A DNA stretch of 20,123 nucleotides from Ruminococcus sp. UBA3800 (GTDB taxonomy: Bacteria > Bacillota > Clostridia > Oscillospirales > Ruminococcaceae), in assembly GCA_002368715.1 (NCBI GenBank), contig DFEO01000087.1:1-20123 (forward strand). The letters run 5' to 3'. A program made the position numbers and the translations under genes. The notes under the pieces were generated by a model. That model was given only the letters and a program-made list of their open reading frames with translations. It had not been told where the DNA came from and ran no database searches. This document shows, piece by piece, positions 12,888-20,123 of this stretch (positions are counted from its first letter, which is position 1; each line of letters starts with the position of its first letter).

Positions 12888-14357
12888 ATGAGACTGACAA
12901 AAAAGATCTTTGCAGGCTTTGCAAGCGCAGCTATCGCCGCTTCCATGATGGCAGCTATACCTGCTGACGCAGTGAGAGACGGCTATACCGAGATCGAGCC
13001 CACAGCCGAGAACGTCAAGCTTATCGGAAGAACAGCTTATCAGAACGATGCGCTGCTTATCCCGTGGTCGGCAGGCGGCGTTGAGTTCACCGTCGAGGGT
13101 TCCGACTCTGTAAGGTTCCACCTCAAAAAGGGGCAGCAGACAAGACTTGCTGTTATGGTAAACGACAAGCTGGCAGTAAAGGGCTATACCTCTTCTTCGG
13201 CAAAGGCGCCTGTTGTTGATGTTCCTCTGGAGGAGGGCGTGAACAAGGTAAAGCTCATCAAGCTTTCCGAGAGCGCTAACTCCGTTCTCCAGCTGGACAG
13301 CATCGAGGTCCAGGAAGGCGCAACTGTTGCTCCCACACCCGCAAAGGATCTCTCTATCGAGTTCATAGGCGACTCCATCACCTGCGGCTACGGCGTTGAC
13401 GGTTCGACAAGCGAGAGCTTCAATGTAAAGAACGAGAACGCTGCAAAGACCTATGCCTATATTATGGCTGACTATCTGGATGCAGATTACAGCTTTGTTT
13501 CCGTCAGCGGAACAGGTGTTAAGTCGGGCTATGCGACAGGCGATGAGCCCAACGAGAATCTTCTTGCACCCAACTATTATGACAACCTCTGCTTCACCTG
13601 GGAGTGGATCGACGGTGCGAACCCCGGCGAGCAGGCATGGGATTTCTCGAACTATCAGCCCGATCTGATAGTAGTAAACCTCGGAACGAATGATTCGTCG
13701 TGGACAAAGGGCGACTCCAACAAGATCGCCGAATTCCAGCGAGCTTATGACAAATTCCTCAGACATATCAGAGAGAAGAACCCCAATGCCGAGATCCTGT
13801 GCGTTCTCGGAATGATGGGTCAGGATCTCTGCGATGCAGAAGATGAGGTCGTAAATGTTGTAAGTTCTACGCTCCCCGATGAGCATATACATTTCTTAGA
13901 GCTGCCCGTGCAGAACACCGAAGAGGACGGCGTGGCTGTTGACTGGCATCCCTCGGAAACAACTCACAGAAATATTGGCGGTAGGCTCGCAGAAATTGTA
14001 GCAAATGAAGTAGGAATAACCGAACCAGATGCTCTTGAGAAGGGACTTTACCTCTCCACAAAGGATGACGACGTAGAGTTCGTTGACGCTGAGGATGAGC
14101 CCGAGGAGAGCGAGTCCGAGTCTGAGAGCGAGAGCCAGTCCGAGAGTCAGGCTGATACCAGCAGCGACGAGACCTCTGAGGGAAGCAAGGATGATACCTC
14201 CTCCAAGGCTGACAGCAGCTCGAAGGCAGCAGCCTCCACCGCTGACAAGGCAGCTTCCGCATCCACAACCACCAACCCCGGCACAGGCGCGATCGTAGCG
14301 CTTTCGGGTCTGGCACTTGCAGGTGCAGCAGCCGTTATCAGCAAGAAAAGAAAATAA
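12888..14357 (+). CDS. Secreted CE2-like SGNH carbohydrate esterase with cell-wall sorting-type tail
   Basis: The 489-residue precursor has a signal peptide (about 1-28, ending AAIPADA). A beta-sandwich domain follows (about 40-142), then an SGNH hydrolase domain (about 155-375). This pairing is typical of carbohydrate esterase family 2, which removes acetyl groups from xylan or mannan. Catalytic blocks are FIGDSITCGYG (S163), SGTG (207-210), NLGTND (N268) and VDWHPS (D352, H354). Residues 400-460 form an acidic Ser/Glu then Ser/Ala/Lys linker. The end is NPGTG (463-467), a hydrophobic helix and SKKRK, matching an NPxTG sorting signal for wall anchoring. No sortase is in the window. The ATG at 12888 has AAAGG 12 bases upstream, a long spacing; an in-frame ATG at 12876 is an alternative. 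Confidence 0.9.
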   Translation: MRLTKKIFAGFASAAIAASMMAAIPADAVRDGYTEIEPTAENVKLIGRTAYQNDALLIPWSAGGVEFTVEGSDSVRFHLKKGQQTRLAVMVNDKLAVKGYTSSSAKAPVVDVPLEEGVNKVKLIKLSESANSVLQLDSIEVQEGATVAPTPAKDLSIEFIGDSITCGYGVDGSTSESFNVKNENAAKTYAYIMADYLDADYSFVSVSGTGVKSGYATGDEPNENLLAPNYYDNLCFTWEWIDGANPGEQAWDFSNYQPDLIVVNLGTNDSSWTKGDSNKIAEFQRAYDKFLRHIREKNPNAEILCVLGMMGQDLCDAEDEVVNVVSSTLPDEHIHFLELPVQNTEEDGVAVDWHPSETTHRNIGGRLAEIVANEVGITEPDALEKGLYLSTKDDDVEFVDAEDEPEESESESESESQSESQADTSSDETSEGSKDDTSSKADSSSKAAASTADKAASASTTTNPGTGAIVALSGLALAGAAAVISKKRK

Positions 14358-14392
14358 GCCGGGCGCATAATTGCCTGACCGGAAGATTATCG

Positions 14393-14429
14393 CAGCACGC
14401 AGCCTTTTTTGGGCGGCGTGCTGTTTTTT
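14393..14429 (+). terminator. Intrinsic terminator after the esterase gene
   Basis: CAGCACGC/GCGTGCTG (14393-14400 with 14416-14423) encloses a GCC/GGC inner stem and is followed directly by six T residues. Confidence 0.92.
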
Positions 14430-14478
14430 GCGTAATAAGTAATAAAGTGTTAAATCATATAAAAATATCGGTTTTCTA

Positions 14479-14507
14479 TTGCAAAACGGATGAAAATTTG
14501 GTATAAT
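14479..14507 (+). promoter_or_regulatory. Promoter of the chemosensory operon
   Basis: TTGCAA (14479-14484) and TATAAT (14502-14507) have a 17-base spacer and a TGG extension before the -10. It lies about 65 bases before cheA and after the esterase terminator, so the operon is an independent unit. Confidence 0.8.
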
Positions 14508-14524
14508 TATTATGTATAAGTGTC

Positions 14525-14541
14525 GGCTCCCGAAAGGAGCC
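14525..14541 (+). promoter_or_regulatory. Leader hairpin before cheA
   Basis: GGCTCC-CGAAA-GGAGCC forms a 6-bp GC-rich hairpin about 10-15 bases into the predicted transcript, without a U tail. It may stabilise the 5' end of the long che mRNA. Confidence 0.45.
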
Positions 14542-14572
14542 TGATATCAACAGGACAGCGAGGTGCAGCACA

Positions 14573-16624
14573 ATGCCAAAGTTTGAAAGCGGAATGGAAG
14601 GTATGCTCGATATGTTCGTCTTCGAGACAGGTGACCTGCTCGAAAAGCTCGATGATATCCTTATGCGTACAGAGCAGGAGGACGCTATCGAAACAGACGA
14701 TATGAACGAGATCTTCCGCACTATGCACACCATAAAAGGGTCCGCTGCCATGATGGGCCTTTCAAATATGTCCACTCTCGCTCATGCGGTCGAGGACCTG
14801 TTCTTCATCATCCGTGAGGACCCGACTGTCACCTATGACAAGGCCGCACTCTATGAGCTGCTGTTCGCATCCTCGGATAACCTGAAATACGAGCTGGAAA
14901 ACATCCAGGATGAAAGCATACCTCTGACAGACTTTTCCGAGCTGGAAGCAAAGATACACGCCTTTGCTGAAGTCATGAAGGGCGGCTCTGCGCCTGCTGC
15001 TCCGGCAGGGGGCAGCGATAAGGAAAGCGCCGGCGAAGACTTTGGCTATGAGGGCATCTTTGAGGACGGCGAGGACGAGAACATCCTGACCTATAAGATA
15101 GTCTATTCACAGGCCTGCGCTATGCCCTCGATGAGAGCGCTTGTGCTTATGAGGGCGCTGGGAAAGATAGCAAAGGTGACAAAGACCTTTCCCGACGATC
15201 TTGATGCCGACAGCGCAGATGACGATATCGCAAAGAACGGACTTTATATAAAGCTTACCACCGGCAGCGCCGAAAAGGTGGAGGAGCTGTTCGGTGACGC
15301 ACTCAATGTCGAGAGCTTCAAAAAGGTGGAAAGACCCAAAAAAGAGCAAAAGGCCGAGGCCGCAGCTCCTGCCGCAGAGCAGAAGCCGCAGGCTCCGAAG
15401 CCTGCTCCCGCAAAAAAAGCCCCCAAAAAAGCTCCCGAAAAACACGAGCAGGCAATGCTGTCTGTCAAGCTCGACAAGCTCGACAGGCTCCTTGACCTTG
15501 TTGCCGAGATAGTTATAACCGAGGGCTCGGTGATATCCTCTCCCGATATAAGAAACGCAGGCACAAACTTTGACCGCTTCAATAAATCGGCAAGAGAACT
15601 CAAAAAACTTACCGACGAGCTCCAGGACGTGGTAATGTCGATACGAATGGTGCCCGTGTCTACCGCCTTCCAGAAGATGAACCGTGTTGTTCGTGATATG
15701 AACACAAAGCTTGGCAAAAACGTTACGCTGACCTTTGTCGGCCAGGAGACCGAGGTCGATAAGTCGATCGTAGACCTGCTCAATGACCCGCTTATGCACA
15801 TCGTCAGGAACGCAGTTGACCACGGTATAGAAATGCCAGAGGAGCGTGCCGCCGCCGGAAAGACCGACCCTGCGACCGTCACCCTCTCGGCAGGCTATGA
15901 TTCGAGCGAGGTGGTCATCTCGTGCAGAGATAACGGCGCTGGGATGGACAGGAACAAGATCCTGGCAAAGGCAAAGAAAAACGGCCTTCTCACCAAGCCC
16001 GAAAGCGAATACACCGACAAGGAGGTATTCAATTTCGTCGTTGCCGCAGGCTTTTCGACAAACGAGCAGATAACCGAATATTCGGGCAGAGGCGTCGGAA
16101 TGGATGTTGTAAAGCAGAACCTTGAAAAGGTGGGCGGCAAGCTGATAGTCGATTCTGTTTTCGGCGAGGGCTCGACCTTTACCATAAGGATACCGCTTTC
16201 GCTCTCGATAGTTGACGTTATGAGCGTTGATGTGGGACAGACAAATTTCTCGATACCGATAGCCTCGATAAACGAAGCGTTTTCCTGCACAACGGACAGA
16301 TATATCAAAGACTCCGACGGCAATGAGTTCATTATGCAGAGGGGCGAGGCTGTTCCGCTTATAAGGCTGGGAAGACACTTCGGCATTGAAAACGCAGTGG
16401 ATGACATAACACGAGGGATAATGATAGAGTGCGAGAACGTGAATAACCGTGCGATACTGATGGCAGACAGGATCACTCTTGACCAGCAGGTGGTGGTAAA
16501 GCCGTTTCCTGCCGTGCTCTCGGATATGAAGCTGAAGGAAGCCGGAATGAGCGGCTGTTCTGTCCTTGGCGACGGAAGCATAACCATTATCTTAGACGTT
16601 CAGGAGATAATGAACTCAAACTGA
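14573..16624 (+). CDS. cheA: Chemotaxis sensor histidine kinase CheA
   Basis: The 683-residue kinase has all five CheA modules. P1/HPt (about 5-110) has phospho-acceptor H52 in FRTMHTIKGSAAMMG. P2-like response-regulator docking (about 170-250) has YKIVYSQACAMPSMRALVLMRALG. A Pro/Ala/Lys linker spans about 255-295. P3 dimerisation (about 296-360) has VKLDKLDRLLDLVAEIV. P4 ATPase (about 370-540) has the N box HIVRNAVDHGIE (N413), DNGAGMD and GRGVGMDVV. P5 (about 545-680) is the CheW-like coupling domain. It autophosphorylates in receptor arrays and passes phosphate to CheY and CheB. It heads cheA-cheW-cheR-cheB-cheW. The start is supported by GAGGTG seven bases upstream. The presence of P2 implies a separate CheY, which is not in this window. 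Confidence 0.97.
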   Translation: MPKFESGMEGMLDMFVFETGDLLEKLDDILMRTEQEDAIETDDMNEIFRTMHTIKGSAAMMGLSNMSTLAHAVEDLFFIIREDPTVTYDKAALYELLFASSDNLKYELENIQDESIPLTDFSELEAKIHAFAEVMKGGSAPAAPAGGSDKESAGEDFGYEGIFEDGEDENILTYKIVYSQACAMPSMRALVLMRALGKIAKVTKTFPDDLDADSADDDIAKNGLYIKLTTGSAEKVEELFGDALNVESFKKVERPKKEQKAEAAAPAAEQKPQAPKPAPAKKAPKKAPEKHEQAMLSVKLDKLDRLLDLVAEIVITEGSVISSPDIRNAGTNFDRFNKSARELKKLTDELQDVVMSIRMVPVSTAFQKMNRVVRDMNTKLGKNVTLTFVGQETEVDKSIVDLLNDPLMHIVRNAVDHGIEMPEERAAAGKTDPATVTLSAGYDSSEVVISCRDNGAGMDRNKILAKAKKNGLLTKPESEYTDKEVFNFVVAAGFSTNEQITEYSGRGVGMDVVKQNLEKVGGKLIVDSVFGEGSTFTIRIPLSLSIVDVMSVDVGQTNFSIPIASINEAFSCTTDRYIKDSDGNEFIMQRGEAVPLIRLGRHFGIENAVDDITRGIMIECENVNNRAILMADRITLDQQVVVKPFPAVLSDMKLKEAGMSGCSVLGDGSITIILDVQEIMNSN

Positions 16625-16676
16625 TGATGCTCCGGCAAAGCAGAACAAAAGACCGAAAATGAAAGGGGAACTCAAT

Positions 16677-17120
16677 ATGGCAGAAGAGATAAAACAGGAT
16701 TTTGCGCAGACAGGCGGACAGATCCTGACCTTTATATCGAATGAGAAGGTCTATGCCTTCAGGATCACCGATGTGACCGACATAATCGAGATCCCCGAGA
16801 TAACCTTTATACCTAAAACACCGGACTATATCCCCGGGGTGATAAACCTAAGAGGCAAGGTGGTGCCTGTGATAGACCTGAGGCGAAAGCTCGGCAGCCC
16901 TGACTTTGAGTATGACTCGAAGAGCTGTCTGATATTGGTCGAAAGCGGCGTTTATCAGGCAGGGATACTGGTGGACAGGGTGAACGATGTCGAAAACGTC
17001 ATCCCTGCGCAGATAGCGCAGAACCCTGTTAATGACAGCACCGAGAGCTGCTTTATAACATCCTCGGCATCAAGCGAGCGCATATCACTTCTTAACACGA
17101 GAAAGCTCATCAAGGACTGA
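16677..17120 (+). CDS. cheW: Chemotaxis coupling protein CheW (first copy)
   Basis: The 147-residue single CheW domain begins at about residue 14 with GGQILTFISNEKVYAFRITDV. It carries IPKTPDYIPGVINLRGKVVPVIDLRRKLG, the most conserved CheW stretch that contacts CheA P5 and receptors. It docks CheA to methyl-accepting receptors. ATG 16677 was chosen because AAAGGGGA lies seven bases upstream; an in-frame ATG at 16659 lacks a ribosome binding site. It follows cheA by 52 bases and precedes cheR by 16. A second, more divergent CheW is encoded at the end of the operon. Confidence 0.95.
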   Translation: MAEEIKQDFAQTGGQILTFISNEKVYAFRITDVTDIIEIPEITFIPKTPDYIPGVINLRGKVVPVIDLRRKLGSPDFEYDSKSCLILVESGVYQAGILVDRVNDVENVIPAQIAQNPVNDSTESCFITSSASSERISLLNTRKLIKD

Positions 17121-17136
17121 AACGGAGGTCTTTAAT

Positions 17137-17952
17137 ATGCTGCATATCTCTCAGGAAGATTTTGAAAAGCTGACATCCTTTATCAAGAAAAACTATGGGC
17201 TGGACCTCTCAGAGAAAAAAGTCCTCATCGAGAGCAGGCTCAGCAATTACATAATGGACAGCGGATTTTGCAGCTTTGAGGAATATCTGCCCACACTTTA
17301 TAACGACTATATGGGCAACGAGATAGCCAACCTTATAAACAGGCTGACCACGAATTATACCTACTTTATGCGTGAGCAAAAGCACTATGAGCATTTTGTG
17401 AACGTATTCCTTCCCTATGCCGAGAAGAGTATAAAAAGCCACGATATCTGCATATGGAGCGCAGGCTGCTCCTTCGGAAACGAGCCCTATAACCTTCAGA
17501 TGTGCATGGATGAATACTTCGGCTCGAAGAAATACAGCTGGAATCTCAAGCTGTTGGCTACGGATATCTCCTATAATGCCCTGAGAGCCGCAAAGAACGG
17601 TATTTATACCGAAAAATCAATGGAGCGCATCCCTGCAAGGTGGAGAGCGATCTATTTCAAACCGCTTGGCAACGGACTTTATCAGGTCAATGACTCTATC
17701 CGAAATCAGGTCGAATTTCGCTATCACAACCTTATGGATCCAATCAAGTTCAAAAAGACCTTTGACCTGATAGTGTGCCGCAACGTTATGATATATTTTG
17801 ACGAGCAGACCAAGTCCTCTCTTTGCAAAAAGTTCTATAAGGCTACGAACCCGGGCGGATATCTTTATATCGGCCACGCTGAGTCTGCTCCCGAGGATAT
17901 GGCCTATGTCAAGCAGGAGCCTGCCATTTTCCGAAAGGAGGCACATTTATGA
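17137..17952 (+). CDS. cheR: Chemotaxis protein methyltransferase CheR
   Basis: The 271-residue protein has the CheR N-terminal helical domain (about 1-75) and the SAM-dependent methyltransferase domain (about 80-271). Motifs include LTTNYTYFMREQKHYEHF, the SAM site WSAGCSFGNEPYNLQM (usual form WSAGCSTGEEPYS), LLATDIS and RNVMIYFDEQ. It methylates glutamates on chemoreceptors, setting adaptation opposite CheB. The SAM loop has N where most CheR proteins have E before the conserved EP; the effect is unknown. No TPR or other receptor-tethering extension is seen. Its end overlaps cheB by four bases, indicating translational coupling. Confidence 0.95.
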   Translation: MLHISQEDFEKLTSFIKKNYGLDLSEKKVLIESRLSNYIMDSGFCSFEEYLPTLYNDYMGNEIANLINRLTTNYTYFMREQKHYEHFVNVFLPYAEKSIKSHDICIWSAGCSFGNEPYNLQMCMDEYFGSKKYSWNLKLLATDISYNALRAAKNGIYTEKSMERIPARWRAIYFKPLGNGLYQVNDSIRNQVEFRYHNLMDPIKFKKTFDLIVCRNVMIYFDEQTKSSLCKKFYKATNPGGYLYIGHAESAPEDMAYVKQEPAIFRKEAHL

Positions 17953-18935
17953 GCATGAACATACTTGTTATCTCGGACAGCGAGAGCTTTACCGCTCAGG
18001 TGCTCCGCATCATCAGCGAGAACAGTGCCGGAAAATATGTGGCCTCGGCCTGTCCTTTAGCGGACGGCAGAAAATGTGCAAAGAAGATATCTCCTGCCTA
18101 CATCCTTCTCGATGCCGACAGCAAGCCGGTATCTGCCGATTACCTTATACAGCTCGTTCCGAGATATTCGGTGCCCGTCGTGGTGTGTACCTCCAGGGCA
18201 AATATAAAATATACTATGATCCAGTCGGGCGCTATGGACATTCTTACAAAGACCCCCGAAAACCCGAGGGCATTTGCCAAAGCCCTTATGTCAAGCGTGG
18301 AGCGGAATGCCGTCGAGCGCCGTTCGCTGGTGTCAAGACCATCCGTCAACGCTTCGGCTATGATAGCTGTGGGCGGCTCGACAGGAAGCACCGAGGCACT
18401 GAGGGAAATTATCAAACACCTCAGGGGAGATATACCGCCTATGGCGGCTGTCCTTCATATGCCCGACAAATATACCGCTATCTATGCCTCACAGCTCAAC
18501 GACATCACCGACTATGAGGTGGTCGAGGCCTCCAGCGGTCTTTATCTCAGACCCAACCAGATAGTCATCGCCGCAGGCGGCAGACACCTGCGCCTTTTCA
18601 AAGACAAAAAAGGCTATTTTGTCACCTCGGAGACAGGAGTCAGGGTGTCGGGACACTGTCCCTCCGTCGATGTGTTCTTCGACAGCGTGGCATACACCGC
18701 AAAGCAGAACGCTATCGGCGTTATCCTCACGGGGATGGGCAGCGACGGCGCAAAGGGTATGCTGAATATGAAGCGGATGGGAGCATACAATATCGGACAG
18801 AACGAGGCTACCTCCGTGGTATACGGGATGCCCAGGGCAGCCTTTGAAAACGGTGCCGTGAAAAAGCAGGTGCCGCTTGAATGTATAGCGGATGAACTGA
18901 TAAAGCTTTCGAGAAAGATAAACAGCGGGCTGTAA
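17949..18935 (+). CDS. cheB: Chemotaxis protein-glutamate methylesterase CheB with a divergent receiver domain
   Basis: The 328-residue protein has an N-terminal receiver-like domain (1-120) and a complete methylesterase domain (about 135-325). The catalytic triad is S144 in GGSTGS, H170 in VLHMPDKYTA and D266 in LTGMGSDGAKG. The receiver keeps likely phospho-acceptor D55 (ILLDAD), T81 and K101. However, the usual acidic pair near residues 9-10 reads SD rather than DD, and the following MP segment is replaced. Canonical CheB is activated by CheA phosphorylation; here activation may be weakened. It removes methyl groups from and deamidates receptors. The GTG/ATG junction overlaps cheR, with AAAGGAGG in the cheR end as ribosome binding site. 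Confidence 0.94.
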   Translation: MSMNILVISDSESFTAQVLRIISENSAGKYVASACPLADGRKCAKKISPAYILLDADSKPVSADYLIQLVPRYSVPVVVCTSRANIKYTMIQSGAMDILTKTPENPRAFAKALMSSVERNAVERRSLVSRPSVNASAMIAVGGSTGSTEALREIIKHLRGDIPPMAAVLHMPDKYTAIYASQLNDITDYEVVEASSGLYLRPNQIVIAAGGRHLRLFKDKKGYFVTSETGVRVSGHCPSVDVFFDSVAYTAKQNAIGVILTGMGSDGAKGMLNMKRMGAYNIGQNEATSVVYGMPRAAFENGAVKKQVPLECIADELIKLSRKINSGL

Positions 18936-18961
18936 TTGCAGACAGAAAAAGAGGTAAGAAT

Positions 18962-19456
18962 ATGGCTTTGGAAAAATATTTGCTTTTCGATGTCGATGAT
19001 CGGAAGTTCTCGCTGGCGTTTTCGGATATATTGCAGATAATCGCAGCCGAAGAACCGTCCCCTCTGCCCGATTTTCCCGACTACATACCGGGGACTATCG
19101 CATATGAGGGTTCGGTGATACCTGTAATAAGTCTCAGAAGACGCTTCCATTTTCAGGATGTACCTATGTCTGACCGCTGGTGTATGATCATCACCGAGAC
19201 ACAGGGCAAGCGTGTGGCGCTGCTGTGCGACAGCGTTTCGGGCTTTACCGAGCTTGGCGACCAGGATATTCTGCCTGCGGCCGAGCTGAACGAGGAAGCA
19301 GCCGTCAGGTTTTTGAAGGGCGAGATGATGATAGACGGCGAGCATATCCTGCTGCTGGATCCCATAAAGATAATCAAGCTGAAGGATGCCGATGTGTTCG
19401 GCGTTTGCGAGCAGATGGAAAAAGAAGAAACTGATGAAGGAAAGGAAGAAGTGTAA
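18962..19456 (+). CDS. Chemotaxis coupling protein CheW (second copy)
   Basis: The 164-residue CheW-domain protein opens with MALEKYLLFDVDDRKFSLAFSDI and has PLPDFPDYIPGTIAYEGSVIPVISLRRRF, the CheW core with a less standard INLRG position (IAYEG). The last 20 residues are acidic (EKEETDEGKEEV), unlike the first CheW. Two CheW proteins in one operon often serve different receptor sets, or one takes a CheV-like place, but no receiver domain is present here. GAGGT lies six bases before the ATG, 26 bases after cheB. The next gene starts two bases after its stop. Confidence 0.92.
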   Translation: MALEKYLLFDVDDRKFSLAFSDILQIIAAEEPSPLPDFPDYIPGTIAYEGSVIPVISLRRRFHFQDVPMSDRWCMIITETQGKRVALLCDSVSGFTELGDQDILPAAELNEEAAVRFLKGEMMIDGEHILLLDPIKIIKLKDADVFGVCEQMEKEETDEGKEEV

Positions 19457-19458
19457 CA

Positions 19459-20123
19459 ATGAGAGAGATAGACGTTTCAAAGGTGGAGGAGCTTGTAAGA
19501 GAGCTTTGCATAAAGGCAAACCTTGAGCTGCCCGAGGATATGGAAAAGTGTATCTATCAGAACAGCGAAAAAGAACAGTCTCCTGTTGGCAAAAACGTCT
19601 TTGACGATATAAAGGCAAATATCGAGACCGCAAGGAATGAGAATATCCCTATCTGTCAGGATACGGGAATGGCCGTCATTTTTATGGAGGTGGGTCAGGA
19701 TGTCCACTTTGTGGGCGGCTCGCTGAACGAGGCGATAAACAAAGGTGTGTCCCGTGGCTATACCGAGGGAAGACTGCGCTGCTCCATCGTTTCGGACCCG
19801 CTGGAAAGAGTAAATACAGGTGATAATACACCTCCGGTCGTACACCTCAGGATAACGGACGGCGACAGGGTAAAAATAATGGTGTCACCAAAAGGCTTTG
19901 GAAGCGAGAATATGTCTCAGCTGAAAATGATGACACCCTCTGTCACCCACGATGAGATAGTGGATTGGGTGGTGTCTGTATGTGCCACGGCAGGCTCGAA
20001 CCCGTGCCCTCCGATAGTTATAGGCGTGGGCATAGGGGGAGATTTTGAAAAATGTGCCTATCTTGCAAAAAAAGCGCTGTGCCGCAGCGTCAGCGAGCGC
20101 AACCCGAAGCCCCTTTACCGTGA
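19459..20123 (+). CDS. Fumarate hydratase (class I), alpha subunit, 3'-truncated by the window
   Basis: At least 221 codons are open to the right edge. The product (MREIDVSKVEELVRELCIKA...) matches the alpha subunit of two-subunit class I fumarase or L(+)-tartrate dehydratase. Seen motifs are PICQDTGMAVIF with an iron-sulfur cysteine, FGSENMSQLKM, and GSNPCPPIVIGVGIGG with a second cysteine. A third cluster cysteine would lie beyond the edge. The enzyme interconverts fumarate and malate with an oxygen-sensitive 4Fe-4S cluster, fitting an anaerobe. A beta-subunit gene should follow outside the window. It starts two bases after the cheW stop, so it is read with the che operon unless an internal promoter exists. 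Fumarase is favoured over tartrate dehydratase, but the sequence does not settle it. Confidence 0.88.
   Translation, partial: MREIDVSKVEELVRELCIKANLELPEDMEKCIYQNSEKEQSPVGKNVFDDIKANIETARNENIPICQDTGMAVIFMEVGQDVHFVGGSLNEAINKGVSRGYTEGRLRCSIVSDPLERVNTGDNTPPVVHLRITDGDRVKIMVSPKGFGSENMSQLKMMTPSVTHDEIVDWVVSVCATAGSNPCPPIVIGVGIGGDFEKCAYLAKKALCRSVSERNPKPLYR

Noticed and set aside
12813..13892. 359-codon open frame on the minus strand across the esterase
   Set aside because: It is antisense to a CDS with signal peptide and SGNH motifs, and has no coding evidence of its own.
15107..16378. 423-codon open frame on the minus strand across cheA
   Set aside because: It is a shadow of cheA; the Ser- and Leu-rich translation lacks domain features.

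Overview
The base composition, gene order and strong sigma-A-type promoters suggest a gut or rumen Clostridium-group bacterium (Firmicutes, Oscillospiraceae/Ruminococcus-like). The inference rests on an rpmG-secE-nusG-rplK block, intracellular GH43 hemicellulose use, a surface esterase with an NPxTG-type C-terminal signal, and an adjacent mnmG-rsmG pair. The genus is an inference, not something the sequence proves.

Layout. (1) 1-1340, minus strand: ribosomal/transcription operon rpmG-secE-nusG-(start of rplK), with a near-consensus promoter, a structured 5' leader and a second structured leader before rplK. (2) 1392-2758: an AT-rich insert-like pair made of an uncharacterised two-TM coiled-coil protein (minus) and a divergent tiny XRE regulator (plus). 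(3) 2812-4425: an XRE DNA-binding domain fused in frame to an AlaA-type aminotransferase. Upstream lies an array of TTGAAC/GTTCAA boxes, one of them forming the -35 element, and the domain junction carries an internal ribosome binding site. (4) 4425-8491: a small carbohydrate locus with a lipoprotein sugar-binding protein and an intracellular GH43 glycosidase (minus), divergent from an AraC-family regulator (plus). There are no permease genes. (5) 8559-8806: two tandem 116-bp structured repeats plus a partial third copy that ends at an extended -10 box, followed by a YegS/BmrU-type lipid kinase. (6) 9951-12549, minus: mnmG-rsmG, tRNA and rRNA modification. (7) 12888-14357: a secreted CE2-like SGNH esterase with an acidic Ser/Glu linker and a cell-wall sorting-like tail. 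(8) 14573-20123: chemosensory operon cheA-cheW-cheR-cheB-cheW, with a fumarate hydratase alpha-subunit gene starting two bases after the last cheW stop and running off the edge.

The regions are mostly independent housekeeping and accessory units. The most unusual element is the XRE-AlaA fusion with its putative autoregulatory box array and possible dual translation starts. Next come the structured tandem repeats and the fumarase gene tied to the chemosensory operon. No CRISPR array, tRNA, rRNA, transposase or phage gene was seen.
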